DNA of 17,423 nt, from positions 1-17,423 of the forward strand of contig JAGPGI010000009.1 in assembly GCA_018056045.1 (NCBI GenBank), read 5' to 3'. Below are positions 1-7,032 of this stretch, one piece after another; positions within the stretch are counted from its first letter, which is position 1, and every line of letters starts with the position of its first letter. The stretch is from Paracoccus sp. (in: a-proteobacteria). GTDB taxonomy: Bacteria; Pseudomonadota; Alphaproteobacteria; Rhodobacterales; Rhodobacteraceae. The notes under the pieces were generated by a model. That model worked only from the letters and a program-made list of their open reading frames with translations. It was not told the DNA's origin and did no database searches. A program made the position numbers and the translations under genes.

Positions 1-194
<194 letters not shown>

Positions 195-1772
195 TCAGTC
201 GCTGAACAGATGGTCGGATTTTGCCACAGTCAGCGCCGTCGCTTCCGGAACGTCAAGAAAGCGCGCCAGCTCGGCGGCGTTCTCCTCGGGGCTGCGCCAG
301 GGCGCGATGGTGTGAAAGCCGGTGAAATCCATGTCGCGCAACCGCTCGGATTCGTGCTCGAGATCGGCGCGGACGGTCTGGATCAGACGATCCACCACAT
401 CGGGCGCGGTCTGCGTCCCGGCCAGCCCGACCCGGCCGATATGGCCGCGCACATATTCGTCGTCAAAGGCTGCCTCGACCAGCAACAGCCGGGTATCGGC
501 CTTGTCGCCCACGAAGTCCTCGATCAGATACATCGCCGAGGGGTCCAGACACAGCACCAGCCGATCCGATTCGAACTGCTCGAACAGCAGCCTCAGCAGC
601 GCCCGCCGATGCCGGTCCCGCTTTTCCAGCGATGTCTCGGCCCCGCCCAGATCGGGCAGATGCGCCGACATCTCGTTGAACAGGTAATCCACCGCCGGAA
701 CCGAGGTCTCGGCACGGATCGCGGCGGTCAGGCGCTTGGCGACATGCCATTTCTTGGCCACCACAAGCAGCAGCGTATGGCCGCGCCCGAGGCTGCTTTC
801 GGTTTCCCAGAACCGCTGGCCGAAGCGCCGGCCGATGCGCCCGCGCCCGGTCAGAAAGCGAAACAGCCCCGTCGCCTCGTTCGAATTGGGGAAATGCACC
901 CCGGTCGCGGCCCAAAGCGCGCCAAGACGCGCGCGCAGACCCAGCGCCTCTGGGCTGATCTTGCGCGCGAACAGGTGGTCCTGGCCGATCAGCAGATCGT
1001 AATGGTCGTCATAAAAGGTCACCGGCATGCCGTAATCGCTGAACAGCAGATAGGTCAGCGTGCGCGAACGGATCTCCTTGCGGGGCACGACATGGGGCAC
1101 GACGGTCTGGAAAAAGGTCTCGTCGGGGATCCAGCTGCGGGCAAAGAACCGCAGCACGTCGCGGCGGCGGTCGCAAAAGGCCAGCACCTGCTCGATGGTC
1201 TGCCGGCGCAGGCACCACCATTGCGAGCCGATCATCACCTGAATATCGGCCGGCGCCCGGCGCGAGATTCCCAGCCTTTTCTGCAAATCATAGCTGGCAT
1301 AGAACAGCCGCTTGTTCTTGCGCTCGTTGAACCAGTGGTAATAGCTCAGCCGCTCGTCCTTGAAGCCGGTCTTGATCCAGTCCGAGCTGTGGAAATCAAA
1401 GCTTTCGATATAATCGCAATCCTGCGCGTCCAGAAAGGCATGGGCGTGTTCTGCCGTCTTGATCGGCATGCAATCGCCCGAGAGCATGTAGAAATGCGTG
1501 GCGTGCGGAAAGGCCGCGACGGCGGCGCGCACCGCGCCCAGCGTGGCGGCGACCAGCGACCACTCGCCCCAGCCGCATTTCCAGCGCCGTGCCGCAAAGG
1601 CGACCGAGGGATGATCCGCCAGCGCCCGACGGATCTGCTCATAATCGCGCGAACTGGCGCGGGCATCAAAGTGAATCGCCACATAATCGCCGGCAGCGGT
1701 CAGCCGCAGCGCCTGCGCGATGACCCCTTTGGGGTCCTTGTGACACAAGAGAATAAAGGCAATGCGCGCCAT
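195..1772 (-). CDS. GT14-type (core-2/I-branching-like) glycosyltransferase with an uncharacterised C-terminal domain
   Basis: This 525-residue protein starts MARIAFILLCHKDP. The N-terminal ~275 residues resemble beta-1,6-N-acetylglucosaminyltransferases of CAZy family GT14: an IAFILLCHKDP first strand, YMLSGDCMPI at 95-104, GSQWWCLRR at 182-190 and PDETFFQT at 216-223, which match the family's LSGxDxPI, GSxWxxL and PDExFFQT blocks. There is no signal peptide or membrane segment, so it is probably cytosolic and acts on a polysaccharide or lipid-linked glycan, perhaps with a UDP-sugar donor. The last ~225 residues match nothing I recognise with certainty; similar two-part proteins are common in Rhodobacteraceae as DUF-containing glycosyltransferases. 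An upstream extension of 42 codons is open, but I chose the ATG at 1772 because the fold begins there; its ribosome site is weak. Divergent from a sulfotransferase and upstream of a HIT gene. Confidence 0.8.
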   Translation of the reverse strand: MARIAFILLCHKDPKGVIAQALRLTAAGDYVAIHFDARASSRDYEQIRRALADHPSVAFAARRWKCGWGEWSLVAATLGAVRAAVAAFPHATHFYMLSGDCMPIKTAEHAHAFLDAQDCDYIESFDFHSSDWIKTGFKDERLSYYHWFNERKNKRLFYASYDLQKRLGISRRAPADIQVMIGSQWWCLRRQTIEQVLAFCDRRRDVLRFFARSWIPDETFFQTVVPHVVPRKEIRSRTLTYLLFSDYGMPVTFYDDHYDLLIGQDHLFARKISPEALGLRARLGALWAATGVHFPNSNEATGLFRFLTGRGRIGRRFGQRFWETESSLGRGHTLLLVVAKKWHVAKRLTAAIRAETSVPAVDYLFNEMSAHLPDLGGAETSLEKRDRHRRALLRLLFEQFESDRLVLCLDPSAMYLIEDFVGDKADTRLLLVEAAFDDEYVRGHIGRVGLAGTQTAPDVVDRLIQTVRADLEHESERLRDMDFTGFHTIAPWRSPEENAAELARFLDVPEATALTVAKSDHLFSD

Positions 1773-1911
1773 TTGAATGTTATCCCGCCCGGCCGGCGCC
1801 GGAAAGCTCATGCAACAGGTTGAATATCCGTCACTGATTTGCTTTGTGTGCTTAACGATTTTGGCTGGCCGGGCAAGCCGCCCGTTCCGGTGGTGCAAAG
1901 GATTTCAGGAC

Positions 1912-2730
1912 ATGGGCTTTCCCGGAACATGGATGACCGAAAGCGAAAGCATGGTCTATCGCGTGGTGCCCAAATGCGCCTGCTCGTCGATCGGCCAGAT
2001 CATGTTCTATTCCGACCATGGCCGCTACTTCGACGGAGACATCCACGATTCCAGCGAAGGGCTGCACAAATGGAACCAGCCCGACAGCCAGCAACTGATC
2101 GAGGACAGCGTCAAGGCGCACAAGGCGCTGACCTTCACCTGCGTGCGCAACCCCTATGCGCGCATCCTGTCCTCGTTCTTCGACAAGATCGCCGGCATCC
2201 AGCGCAATGGCCGGCGCTACCGCGGCAATATGGTGCCGCAACTGATCCAGCGCTACGGCGTCACCGTCGGCAGCCCCGAAGACGGCTTTGAATTCGACCA
2301 GATCGCCAGCTTCCGCCGGTTCCTGCTGTTTGCCCGCGACACCATCCGCTGGCGCCGCCCGATGGAGCCCGACATCCACTGGTCGGCCATGTCTGGCCAT
2401 ATCGCCACCTTCATCGTCAATGGCGGCCACTACGACCAGATCTTCTTTACCGAGAAATTCAACGAAGGCATGCAGAAGGTGCTGGATGCCGCCCCCACCC
2501 CGGTCAGGCTGGATGTCAACGACGCCCCGCGCTTCAACGAATCCGAAGGCCACGGCCCCAAGCGCGCATTCCCGGTCTCGGCCTATTTCGACGACCTGTC
2601 GCGCCACCTGATCTGGGAAATCTACAAAAAGGATTTCCAGCTCTTCAAATACGACTTCGACGACCCCGACAACAAATTCCCCAAGGCCGAGGTCGATCTG
2701 GAGGAAGTCCACGCCAAGCTGGGCCGCTAG
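1912..2730 (+). CDS. Sulfotransferase family 2 (carbohydrate sulfotransferase-like)
   Basis: This 272-residue protein shows the two PAPS-binding elements of Golgi-type carbohydrate sulfotransferases (Sulfotransfer_2 family). PKCACSSIGQIMFY at about 20-33 is the 5'-phosphosulfate loop with small residues and serines. CVRNPYARILSSFFDKI at 77-93 is the 3'-phosphate strand and helix, where Arg79 and Ser87/88 would contact the 3'-phosphate. In this family the enzyme transfers sulfate from PAPS to a sugar hydroxyl; no acceptor can be deduced. No signal peptide or membrane segment is seen with the start at 1912, which has AAGGA 9 nt upstream; the frame stays open to 1777, but those residues look non-coding. 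It is divergent from the glycosyltransferase, suggesting joint modification of an exopolysaccharide or other surface glycan. Stop is TAG. Composition resembles the neighbours. Confidence 0.82.
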   Translation: MGFPGTWMTESESMVYRVVPKCACSSIGQIMFYSDHGRYFDGDIHDSSEGLHKWNQPDSQQLIEDSVKAHKALTFTCVRNPYARILSSFFDKIAGIQRNGRRYRGNMVPQLIQRYGVTVGSPEDGFEFDQIASFRRFLLFARDTIRWRRPMEPDIHWSAMSGHIATFIVNGGHYDQIFFTEKFNEGMQKVLDAAPTPVRLDVNDAPRFNESEGHGPKRAFPVSAYFDDLSRHLIWEIYKKDFQLFKYDFDDPDNKFPKAEVDLEEVHAKLGR

Positions 2731-2769
2731 AGCGCCGGACGCTGCGGACGATTCCCGCGCGGCTTCTTC

Positions 2770-2810
2770 TTCATCCAAATATCCCCGCCGGAGGCGACGT
2801 CACGCGGCGG
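2770..2810. repeat. Possible Rhodobacterales-type intergenic element
   Basis: A pyrimidine-rich TTCATCCAAATATCCC block is followed by CCGCCG at 2785-2790, which can pair with CGGCGG at 2805-2810. I recall that Rhodobacterales genomes carry many intergenic copies of a TTCATxxAAATAxxCC motif followed by GC-rich dyads, often after genes. Only one copy lies in this window, so repetition is not shown here. It could serve as a transcript end for the sulfotransferase gene, but there is no T-run. Confidence 0.35.
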
Positions 2811-2843
2811 TCGCGGAGCTCTCGCATCCGGCCAAGTTTCCAC

Positions 2844-2871
2844 TTGCAAAACGACATTTTCTGGCTATTTT
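2844..2871 (+). promoter_or_regulatory. Candidate distal promoter of the rpmF operon
   Basis: TTGCAA (2844-2849) and TATTTT (2866-2871) are separated by 16 nt, a reasonable housekeeping-sigma pair. It would leave a leader of about 160 nt before rpmF. Judged by pattern only. Confidence 0.3.
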
Positions 2872-2939
2872 CGCGCGTTCAATCGAACGGCGGGGCGAAT
2901 CCCGGACCGCGGCCCCCGCTCAGCGACGACATTCGCGAC

Positions 2940-2968
2940 TTGCGGCCAACGCTCCAGTGGCCTATGCC
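2940..2968 (+). promoter_or_regulatory. Candidate proximal promoter of the rpmF operon
   Basis: TTGCGG (2940-2945) and TATGCC (2963-2968) are separated by 17 nt and would give a leader of about 65 nt. A TTGACA just downstream (from 2974) has a good -35 match but no -10 element at the right distance. Pattern only. Confidence 0.25.
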
Positions 2969-3038
2969 CGCCTTTGACACGAAACACAGAATCCGGGGCT
3001 GCCAATGGCTTGCCCCCCGAACCACCCGAGGTTGAGAC

Positions 3039-3245
3039 ATGGCCGTCCCTCAGAACCGAGTTACCCGGTCCCGCCGCAACATGCGCCGTTCGCATGACGC
3101 CCTGGTTGCCGGCAATCCGAACGAATGCACGAATTGCGGCGAATTGAAGCGCCCGCATCACGTCTGCCCGTCCTGTGGCCACTACGCCGACCGTGAGGTC
3201 GTGGCGCAGGCCAACGAGGTCGAACTCGACGACGACGCAGCGTAA
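3039..3245 (+). CDS. rpmF: 50S ribosomal protein L32 (bL32), zinc-binding form
   Basis: The 68-residue protein begins [20 protein letters not shown], the typical bL32 basic N-terminus, which inserts into rRNA of the large subunit. Cys30-x2-Cys33 and Cys43-x2-Cys46 form the zinc ribbon of the C+ paralogue type. The acidic tail ending ELDDDAA and the length are normal for alphaproteobacteria. GAGG lies a few bases before the ATG. It is followed after 23 nt by plsX, the common bacterial arrangement that ties ribosome synthesis to lipid synthesis. A promoter in the upstream gap presumably drives rpmF-plsX-fabH. Confidence 0.97.
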   Translation: MAVPQNRVTRSRRNMRRSHDALVAGNPNECTNCGELKRPHHVCPSCGHYADREVVAQANEVELDDDAA

Positions 3246-3268
3246 GCTGCTCGCGCTCATCTGCGAAT

Positions 3269-4387
3269 ATGGTTTCTTCCGTCACGAATTCCGTCGATGG
3301 GCGCGCACATAGCGGCCGCAGTCTGGCAATTTCCGTTGACGCGATGGGCGGCGATCGCGGCCCGGCCACGGTCGTGGCCGGCATGGCCGAAAGCGCTGAG
3401 AAGAATCCCGATATCCGCTTTATCGTCCACGGCCCCCGGGCCGAGCTCGAGGCGCTGATCGCGCGGCGCAGCGGCCTCGCCGAGCGCTGCGACATCCGCG
3501 ACGCCACCGGCGTCGTCACCATGGATGACAAGCCCAGCCAGGTGCTGCGCAAGGGCGGCGACACGTCGATGTGGTCGGCGCTTGAATCCGTGCGCTCGGG
3601 CGAGGCGCTGGCGGCGGTGTCCTGCGGCAATACCGGCGCGCTGATGGCGCTGTCGATGATGCGCCTGCGCAAGCTGCCGGGCGTGAACCGGCCGGCCATT
3701 GCCTGCCTGTGGCCCTCGCGCAATCCGCAGGGCTTCAACGTCATGCTCGATTGCGGCGCCGATATCCGCGCCGATGCGCGCGACCTGATCACCTATGCGC
3801 TGATGGGTATGTCTTACGCCCGCAACGGTCTGGGACTGGCGCGGCCGCGTGTCGGCCTGCTCAATGTCGGGACCGAGGATCACAAGGGCCGCCCCGAGAT
3901 GAAGCAGGCGCATGAAATGCTGCCCGCCATCGCCGAATCGGCCAATTTCGAATATGTCGGTTTTGTCGAGGGCGGCGATCTGCCCAGTTCGCGCGTGGAC
4001 GTGATCGTGACCGACGGATTTACCGGCAATGTGGCGCTGAAGACCGGCGAGGGCACCGCCAAACTGGTCGGCGAGTTCATGAAGGACGCCTTCGCCAACT
4101 CCATCCTGTCGAAATTCGCGGCGCTGCTGGCGATGACCTCGCTCAAGCGCCTGCAAAAGCGCATTGACCCGCGCCGCGTGAATGGCGGCGTATTTCTGGG
4201 CCTGAACGGCACCGTGGTGAAATCGCATGGCTCGGCGGATGCGACCGGCATTTCCGCCGCGATCAAGCTGGCCTTCACACTGGCGCAATCGGGCTTTCAG
4301 GATCGTCTGGCGGCGCGGGTCGCGCAGAATATCGAGCTGAGCGCCAAGGTCAGCGACGGCAACAATGCAAGCGAGGGGATGTCCTGA
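3269..4387 (+). CDS. plsX: Phosphate acyltransferase PlsX
   Basis: PlsX converts acyl-ACP and phosphate into acyl-phosphate, the donor used by PlsY to acylate glycerol-3-phosphate; it is a peripheral membrane enzyme. The 372-residue product has the family signatures ISVDAMGGD (21-29), AAVSCGNTGALMA (about 116-127), LLNVGTEDHKG and VIVTDGFTGNVALKTGEG. The first ~20 residues look like a variable extension; the ATG at 3269 lacks a clear Shine-Dalgarno, but no better start lies between it and the conserved strand, so coupling to rpmF, which ends 23 nt upstream, is plausible. Its TGA overlaps the ATG of fabH by one base (TGATG), indicating tight co-expression. Confidence 0.97.
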   Translation: MVSSVTNSVDGRAHSGRSLAISVDAMGGDRGPATVVAGMAESAEKNPDIRFIVHGPRAELEALIARRSGLAERCDIRDATGVVTMDDKPSQVLRKGGDTSMWSALESVRSGEALAAVSCGNTGALMALSMMRLRKLPGVNRPAIACLWPSRNPQGFNVMLDCGADIRADARDLITYALMGMSYARNGLGLARPRVGLLNVGTEDHKGRPEMKQAHEMLPAIAESANFEYVGFVEGGDLPSSRVDVIVTDGFTGNVALKTGEGTAKLVGEFMKDAFANSILSKFAALLAMTSLKRLQKRIDPRRVNGGVFLGLNGTVVKSHGSADATGISAAIKLAFTLAQSGFQDRLAARVAQNIELSAKVSDGNNASEGMS

Positions 4388-5358
4388 TGCGGCGTGCGAT
4401 CGTCCGGGGCACCGGCCACTACCTGCCTGAACGCGTGGTCGAGAACAGCTGGTTCGAGGGCAAGCTGGAAACCAGCGACGAATGGATCCGCGCCCGCACC
4501 GGCATCGAGCGGCGCCATTTCGCCGCCGACGACCAGCGCACCAGCGATCTGGGCATCATGGCCGGCCGCGCCGCGCTGGAAAATGCCGGTCTGGACGCCA
4601 ATGAGATCGACGCGGTGATCGTCGCCACCTCGACCCCCGACCTGACCTTTCCCTCGGTCGCGACCATGGTGCAGGCCGGCCTCGGCATGCGACAGGGATT
4701 CGCCTATGACATTCAGGCGGTCTGCGCCGGCTTTGTCTATGCGCTGGCCAATGCCGACGCGATGATCCGCGCGGGCCTTGCCGAGCGCATCCTCGTCATT
4801 GGCGCCGAGACCTTCAGCCGGATCATGGACTGGAGCGATCGCGGCACCTGCGTGCTGTTCGGCGACGGCGCCGGCGCCGTGGTGCTTGAGGCCGCCGAAC
4901 TGGCCGGCTCGGTCGAGGATCGCGGCATCCTTGCCACCGACCTCAACAGCGACGGGAAATATCGCGACCTGCTCTATGTCGATGGCGGCGTCGCCTCGAC
5001 CGGCACGGCAGGGCACCTGCGCATGCAGGGCAATCTGGTCTTTCGCCACGCCGTCGAAAAGCTGGCCGATACCGCGCATCGCGCGCTGGACAAGGCCGGG
5101 CTGGCGCCGGAAAACGTCGACTGGCTGGTCCCGCATCAGGCCAATCTGCGCATCATCGAGGCCACTGCCAAACGCATGCACCTGCCGATGGAAAAGGTCG
5201 TGCTGACAGTGGCCGATCACGGCAATACCTCGGCCGCCTCGATTCCGCTGGCGCTGTCGGTCGCCAATTCGCAAGGCCGGCTGCAGCCGGGTCAGGTCAT
5301 CGTGGCCGAAGCCATCGGTGGCGGTCTTGCCTGGGGCTCGGTCGTCCTGCGCTGGTGA
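4387..5358 (+). CDS. fabH: 3-oxoacyl-ACP synthase III (KAS III)
   Basis: FabH starts type II fatty acid synthesis in the cytosol by condensing acetyl-CoA with malonyl-ACP. The 323-residue protein carries the full catalytic triad: Cys113 in AVCAGFVYAL, His250 in VPHQANLRI and Asn280 in DHGNTSAAS. The C-terminal GGGLAWGSVVLRW is the usual glycine-rich loop and end. Length is standard. The start overlaps the plsX stop by one base. Its TGA (5356-5358) directly touches the stop codon of the convergent zinc-finger gene (reverse-read TCA at 5359-5361), leaving no room for a terminator between them. Confidence 0.97.
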   Translation: MRRAIVRGTGHYLPERVVENSWFEGKLETSDEWIRARTGIERRHFAADDQRTSDLGIMAGRAALENAGLDANEIDAVIVATSTPDLTFPSVATMVQAGLGMRQGFAYDIQAVCAGFVYALANADAMIRAGLAERILVIGAETFSRIMDWSDRGTCVLFGDGAGAVVLEAAELAGSVEDRGILATDLNSDGKYRDLLYVDGGVASTGTAGHLRMQGNLVFRHAVEKLADTAHRALDKAGLAPENVDWLVPHQANLRIIEATAKRMHLPMEKVVLTVADHGNTSAASIPLALSVANSQGRLQPGQVIVAEAIGGGLAWGSVVLRW

Positions 5359-5634
5359 TCAGCGCAGCTGCGAATCCTTTGATCCGCGCCGGTTGATCCC
5401 CGCCGAGGGCCGCCACGCCCGGTCACGCCCCGACTGGCAGGCAACGCATAACCGCACGCCCGGCATGGCAATTCGCCGCGCCTCGGGAATCGGCTCGTCG
5501 CATTCGTCACAAAACTCGGCGCTGTCGCGCAGCGCATGGCGCGCATTTCGCAGGCGCATGCGCTCGATCGCTTCCTGCGTCGAGACATCAATCTGTTCGT
5601 TTACCGCCTCGTCGCGCGTCCATCCTCCGGCCAT
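5359..5634 (-). CDS. DksA/TraR-family C4 zinc-finger protein, YbiI-like
   Basis: The 91-residue product starts MAGGWTRDEAVNEQIDVSTQ and ends NRRGSKDSQLR, closely matching my memory of E. coli YbiI (88 residues) at both ends. Cys42-x2-Cys45 and Cys63-x2-Cys66 form the DksA/TraR C4 zinc finger with the family core EPIPEARRxAxPGVRLC. TraR-like proteins of this size bind RNA polymerase through the secondary channel; YbiI itself has no settled function as far as I know. It lacks the long coiled coil of full DksA. I prefer the ATG at 5634 (GGAGG 4 nt upstream, and it matches YbiI) over an in-frame ATG at 5649. Frames open far upstream are antisense to ihfA. It is convergent with fabH and divergent from ihfA. 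Confidence 0.88.
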   Translation of the reverse strand: MAGGWTRDEAVNEQIDVSTQEAIERMRLRNARHALRDSAEFCDECDEPIPEARRIAMPGVRLCVACQSGRDRAWRPSAGINRRGSKDSQLR

Positions 5635-5665
5635 GAGCCCTCCAGCCATTGCGCCATTCCCTGCA

Positions 5666-5693
5666 TAGATAGGGACGATTTGGCGCGCGTCAA
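5666..5693 (-). promoter_or_regulatory. Candidate promoter of the ybiI-like gene
   Basis: On the minus strand TTGACG (5693-5688) is followed after 16 nt by TATCTA (5671-5666). Transcription would begin near 5659, giving a short leader of about 25 nt to the ATG at 5634, which also favours that start over 5649. Confidence 0.5.
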
Positions 5694-5790
5694 ATCGGCA
5701 ACAGCAGAAATCCGCCGCGGAACTGCCAGTAAGGCGCGAATAACACGGGACAAAATCGCCGATCCATGGCACAGAATCACGGGCCGGTTG

Positions 5791-5819
5791 TTGACTCACG
5801 CCGACAAAAAAACCATGCT
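5791..5819 (+). promoter_or_regulatory. Candidate promoter of ihfA-merR
   Basis: TTGACT (5791-5796) and CATGCT (5814-5819) are spaced by 17 nt, with an A-tract of seven in the spacer. The start codon lies 25 nt beyond the -10 element, so the leader would be short. No sequence close to an IHF consensus was seen that would show autoregulation. Confidence 0.45.
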
Positions 5820-5844
5820 TTGTTTCGTTTAATGAGGTTTCAAG

Positions 5845-6153
5845 ATGAGCGATAGCACCCTGACCCGCATGGATCTGGCCGAAGCCGTGTTCCGCGAAGT
5901 GGGTTTGTCCCGGCATGAATCGGCGCAACTGGTTGAAAGCGTTCTGGGGCATATCTCAGATGCGCTGGTGCGCGGCGAGCAGGTCAAGATCTCGTCCTTC
6001 GGCACGTTTTCGGTGCGCGAAAAGAACGAGCGGATCGGCCGCAACCCCAAGACCGGCGAAGAGGTTCCGATCACGCCACGGCGTGTGCTGTCGTTCCGCC
6101 CCTCGCATCTGATGAAGGATCGGGTGGCTGCGGGCAACAGCAACGGGTCCTGA
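5845..6153 (+). CDS. ihfA: Integration host factor alpha subunit
   Basis: IHF-alpha pairs with IHF-beta to bend DNA sharply at specific sites, acting in transcription, recombination and nucleoid structure. The 102-residue protein shows the HU/IHF fold: an N-terminal helical dimerisation part ([19 protein letters not shown]), the [13 protein letters not shown] strand pair, and the DNA-gripping arm [14 protein letters not shown] in which Pro68 of RNPKTGE would intercalate. The start [17 protein letters not shown] fits the alpha rather than the beta subunit. TGAGG lies 7 nt before the ATG. The MerR-type gene follows after 5 nt, an arrangement also seen in other bacteria. Confidence 0.95.
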   Translation: MSDSTLTRMDLAEAVFREVGLSRHESAQLVESVLGHISDALVRGEQVKISSFGTFSVREKNERIGRNPKTGEEVPITPRRVLSFRPSHLMKDRVAAGNSNGS

Positions 6154-6158
6154 CGCGG

Positions 6159-6770
6159 ATGAGCAAGTCGCCCGACGCCTTCCGCTCGATCGGCGAGGTT
6201 TCGCGCCTTGTAGGGGTTGCGCCGCATGTGCTGCGCTATTGGGAATCGCAATTCTCGCAGCTTTCCCCGGTCAAGCGCGCGGACGGGCGACGCTATTACC
6301 GTCCTGACGACGTTCGCCTTGCGGCCGGCCTGTGCCAGGTCATGCGCGAGGAAGGGCTCAGCATTCGCGGCGCCAAGCGCCTGATCACCGCCGATCGCGG
6401 CGCCAGCCTGCGCGAAATCGGCGCCGCCCGGCTGGGTGAAATGCTGGGCGAGGCATCGCCCGGCCAGACCCCGGCCCCTGCCCCGACCCCGGCAGTGCGG
6501 CTTGTGGTGCCTGCGGCCGAGACGCCCGCCGCGCCGCAGCCGGCAGCGCCGGCCGCCAAAGCCGCGCCGGCCGCCGGGCGCCGCCGCAAACCGACCGGCG
6601 CGACCGGCGATGCCTTGCCGCTGTTTCCCGATCTTGACCAGCGACCGGCACCGCATTGGCTGGCCCGTCTGGCGGCGAGCACCGCCGCGTTGCGCGCGCA
6701 TGCGCTCACGGGCAACCCCCTGCCCGCACAGGCAAAAGAGCTGCGCGACCAGCTTCACGCCCTTCGCTGA
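6159..6770 (+). CDS. MerR-family transcriptional regulator with Ala/Pro-rich linker
   Basis: Residues 8-75 form a MerR winged helix-turn-helix: FRSIGEVSRLVGVAPHVLRYWE, then RRYYRPDDVRLAAGL. Unlike metal- or drug-sensing MerR proteins there is no long dimerisation coiled coil or cysteine sensor. The middle (about 108-152) is rich in Ala and Pro and probably flexible, and the C-terminus carries a short helical block ending in AKELRDQLHALR. The effector is unknown. It starts 5 nt after ihfA with only a weak ribosome site, so it is probably expressed from the ihfA transcript. MerR genes next to ihfA are a recurring feature of many proteobacteria. The identification of the DNA-binding domain is firm; the role is not known. 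Confidence 0.9.
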   Translation: MSKSPDAFRSIGEVSRLVGVAPHVLRYWESQFSQLSPVKRADGRRYYRPDDVRLAAGLCQVMREEGLSIRGAKRLITADRGASLREIGAARLGEMLGEASPGQTPAPAPTPAVRLVVPAAETPAAPQPAAPAAKAAPAAGRRRKPTGATGDALPLFPDLDQRPAPHWLARLAASTAALRAHALTGNPLPAQAKELRDQLHALR

Positions 6771-6798
6771 GCGGCATGTTTCGCGCCCGCTATGCCGC
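6771..6798 (+). terminator. Inverted repeat directly after the MerR gene, weak terminator candidate
   Basis: GCGGCAT (6771-6777) pairs perfectly with ATGCCGC (6792-6798) around a 14-nt loop, starting at the base after the stop codon. There is no T-run, so intrinsic termination would be weak. Confidence 0.3.
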
Positions 6799-6856
6799 CA
6801 GTTCCGGCCGCTTCGCATCAAATCCCGCAAAGGCCAATTTTTCCGCGCGCGGCCCC

Positions 6857-6886
6857 TTGTGCTGGGCTCACGCTTCGCTCTATATG
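6857..6886 (+). promoter_or_regulatory. Promoter of tRNA-Pro
   Basis: TTGTGC (6857-6862) and TATATG (6881-6886) are spaced by 18 nt, and the mature tRNA begins 9 nt after the -10 box, so the primary transcript would start at or next to the tRNA 5' end. Confidence 0.55.
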
Positions 6887-6894
6887 ACCCCCGT

Positions 6895-6972
6895 CGGGCC
6901 GTGGCGCAGCCTGGTTAGCGCGTCCGTCTGGGGGGCGGAAGGCCGAGAGTTCGAATCTCTCCGGCCCGACCA
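6895..6972 (+). tRNA. tRNA-Pro (anticodon GGG)
   Basis: A full 78-nt cloverleaf with encoded CCA can be folded by hand. The acceptor is CGGGCCG with CGGCCCG, the D stem GCGC/GCGC, the anticodon stem TCCGT/GCGGA, the loop CTGGGGG with anticodon GGG at 6930-6932, and the T arm GAGAG-TTCGAAT-CTCTC. It reads CCC (and CCU) proline codons, which suits a GC-rich genome. It stands as a single-gene unit with its own promoter and terminator. Confidence 0.96.
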
Positions 6973-6978
6973 TTCCGA

Positions 6979-7018
6979 AAACGCCCATCTCCTGCCGGGG
7001 ATGGGCGTTTCCCTTTTT
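6979..7018 (+). terminator. Strong intrinsic terminator of tRNA-Pro
   Basis: AAACGCCCAT (6979-6988) pairs with ATGGGCGTTT (7001-7010). The stem extends by four more pairs (one G-U) to a TGCC tetraloop and is followed by CCC and five Ts. It lies just after the tRNA CCA and before dcd. Confidence 0.9.
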
Positions 7019-7032
7019 CGCCGGAGGTATGC

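Larger units (their letters stand above)
2731..3038. other. Gene-free gap between the sulfotransferase and rpmF
   Basis: No convincing gene is present. A 63-codon open frame from 2844 has no ribosome site and no recognisable sequence. The gap holds a short GC-rich element near 2770-2810 and two weak promoter candidates for the rpmF operon, entered separately. In many alphaproteobacteria a DUF177/yceD gene sits directly upstream of rpmF; no trace of it is visible here in any frame. Confidence 0.6.

Noticed and set aside
1870..1884. CGGGC-AAGCC-GCCCG hairpin upstream of the sulfotransferase ribosome site
   Set aside because: A five-pair GC stem is expected by chance at this base composition, and no supporting signal was found.
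2844..3035. A 63-codon open frame just upstream of rpmF that could have been a yceD remnant
   Set aside because: No ribosome site and no resemblance to DUF177 in any frame.
5635..5952. N-terminal extension of the ybiI-like gene by up to 106 codons
   Set aside because: The extension is antisense to ihfA and its promoter; the family start and a good ribosome site point to 5634, and a promoter candidate lies at 5666-5693.
6820..6840. Possible IHF site (ATCAA half-site) between the MerR gene and tRNA-Pro
   Set aside because: Only the WATCAA half matches; the TTR half at the required spacing is absent.
6895..7018. tRNA-Pro as an integration site for a genomic island
   Set aside because: The tRNA is followed directly by its own terminator and a core dcd gene; no integrase and no repeated tRNA 3' end was seen.
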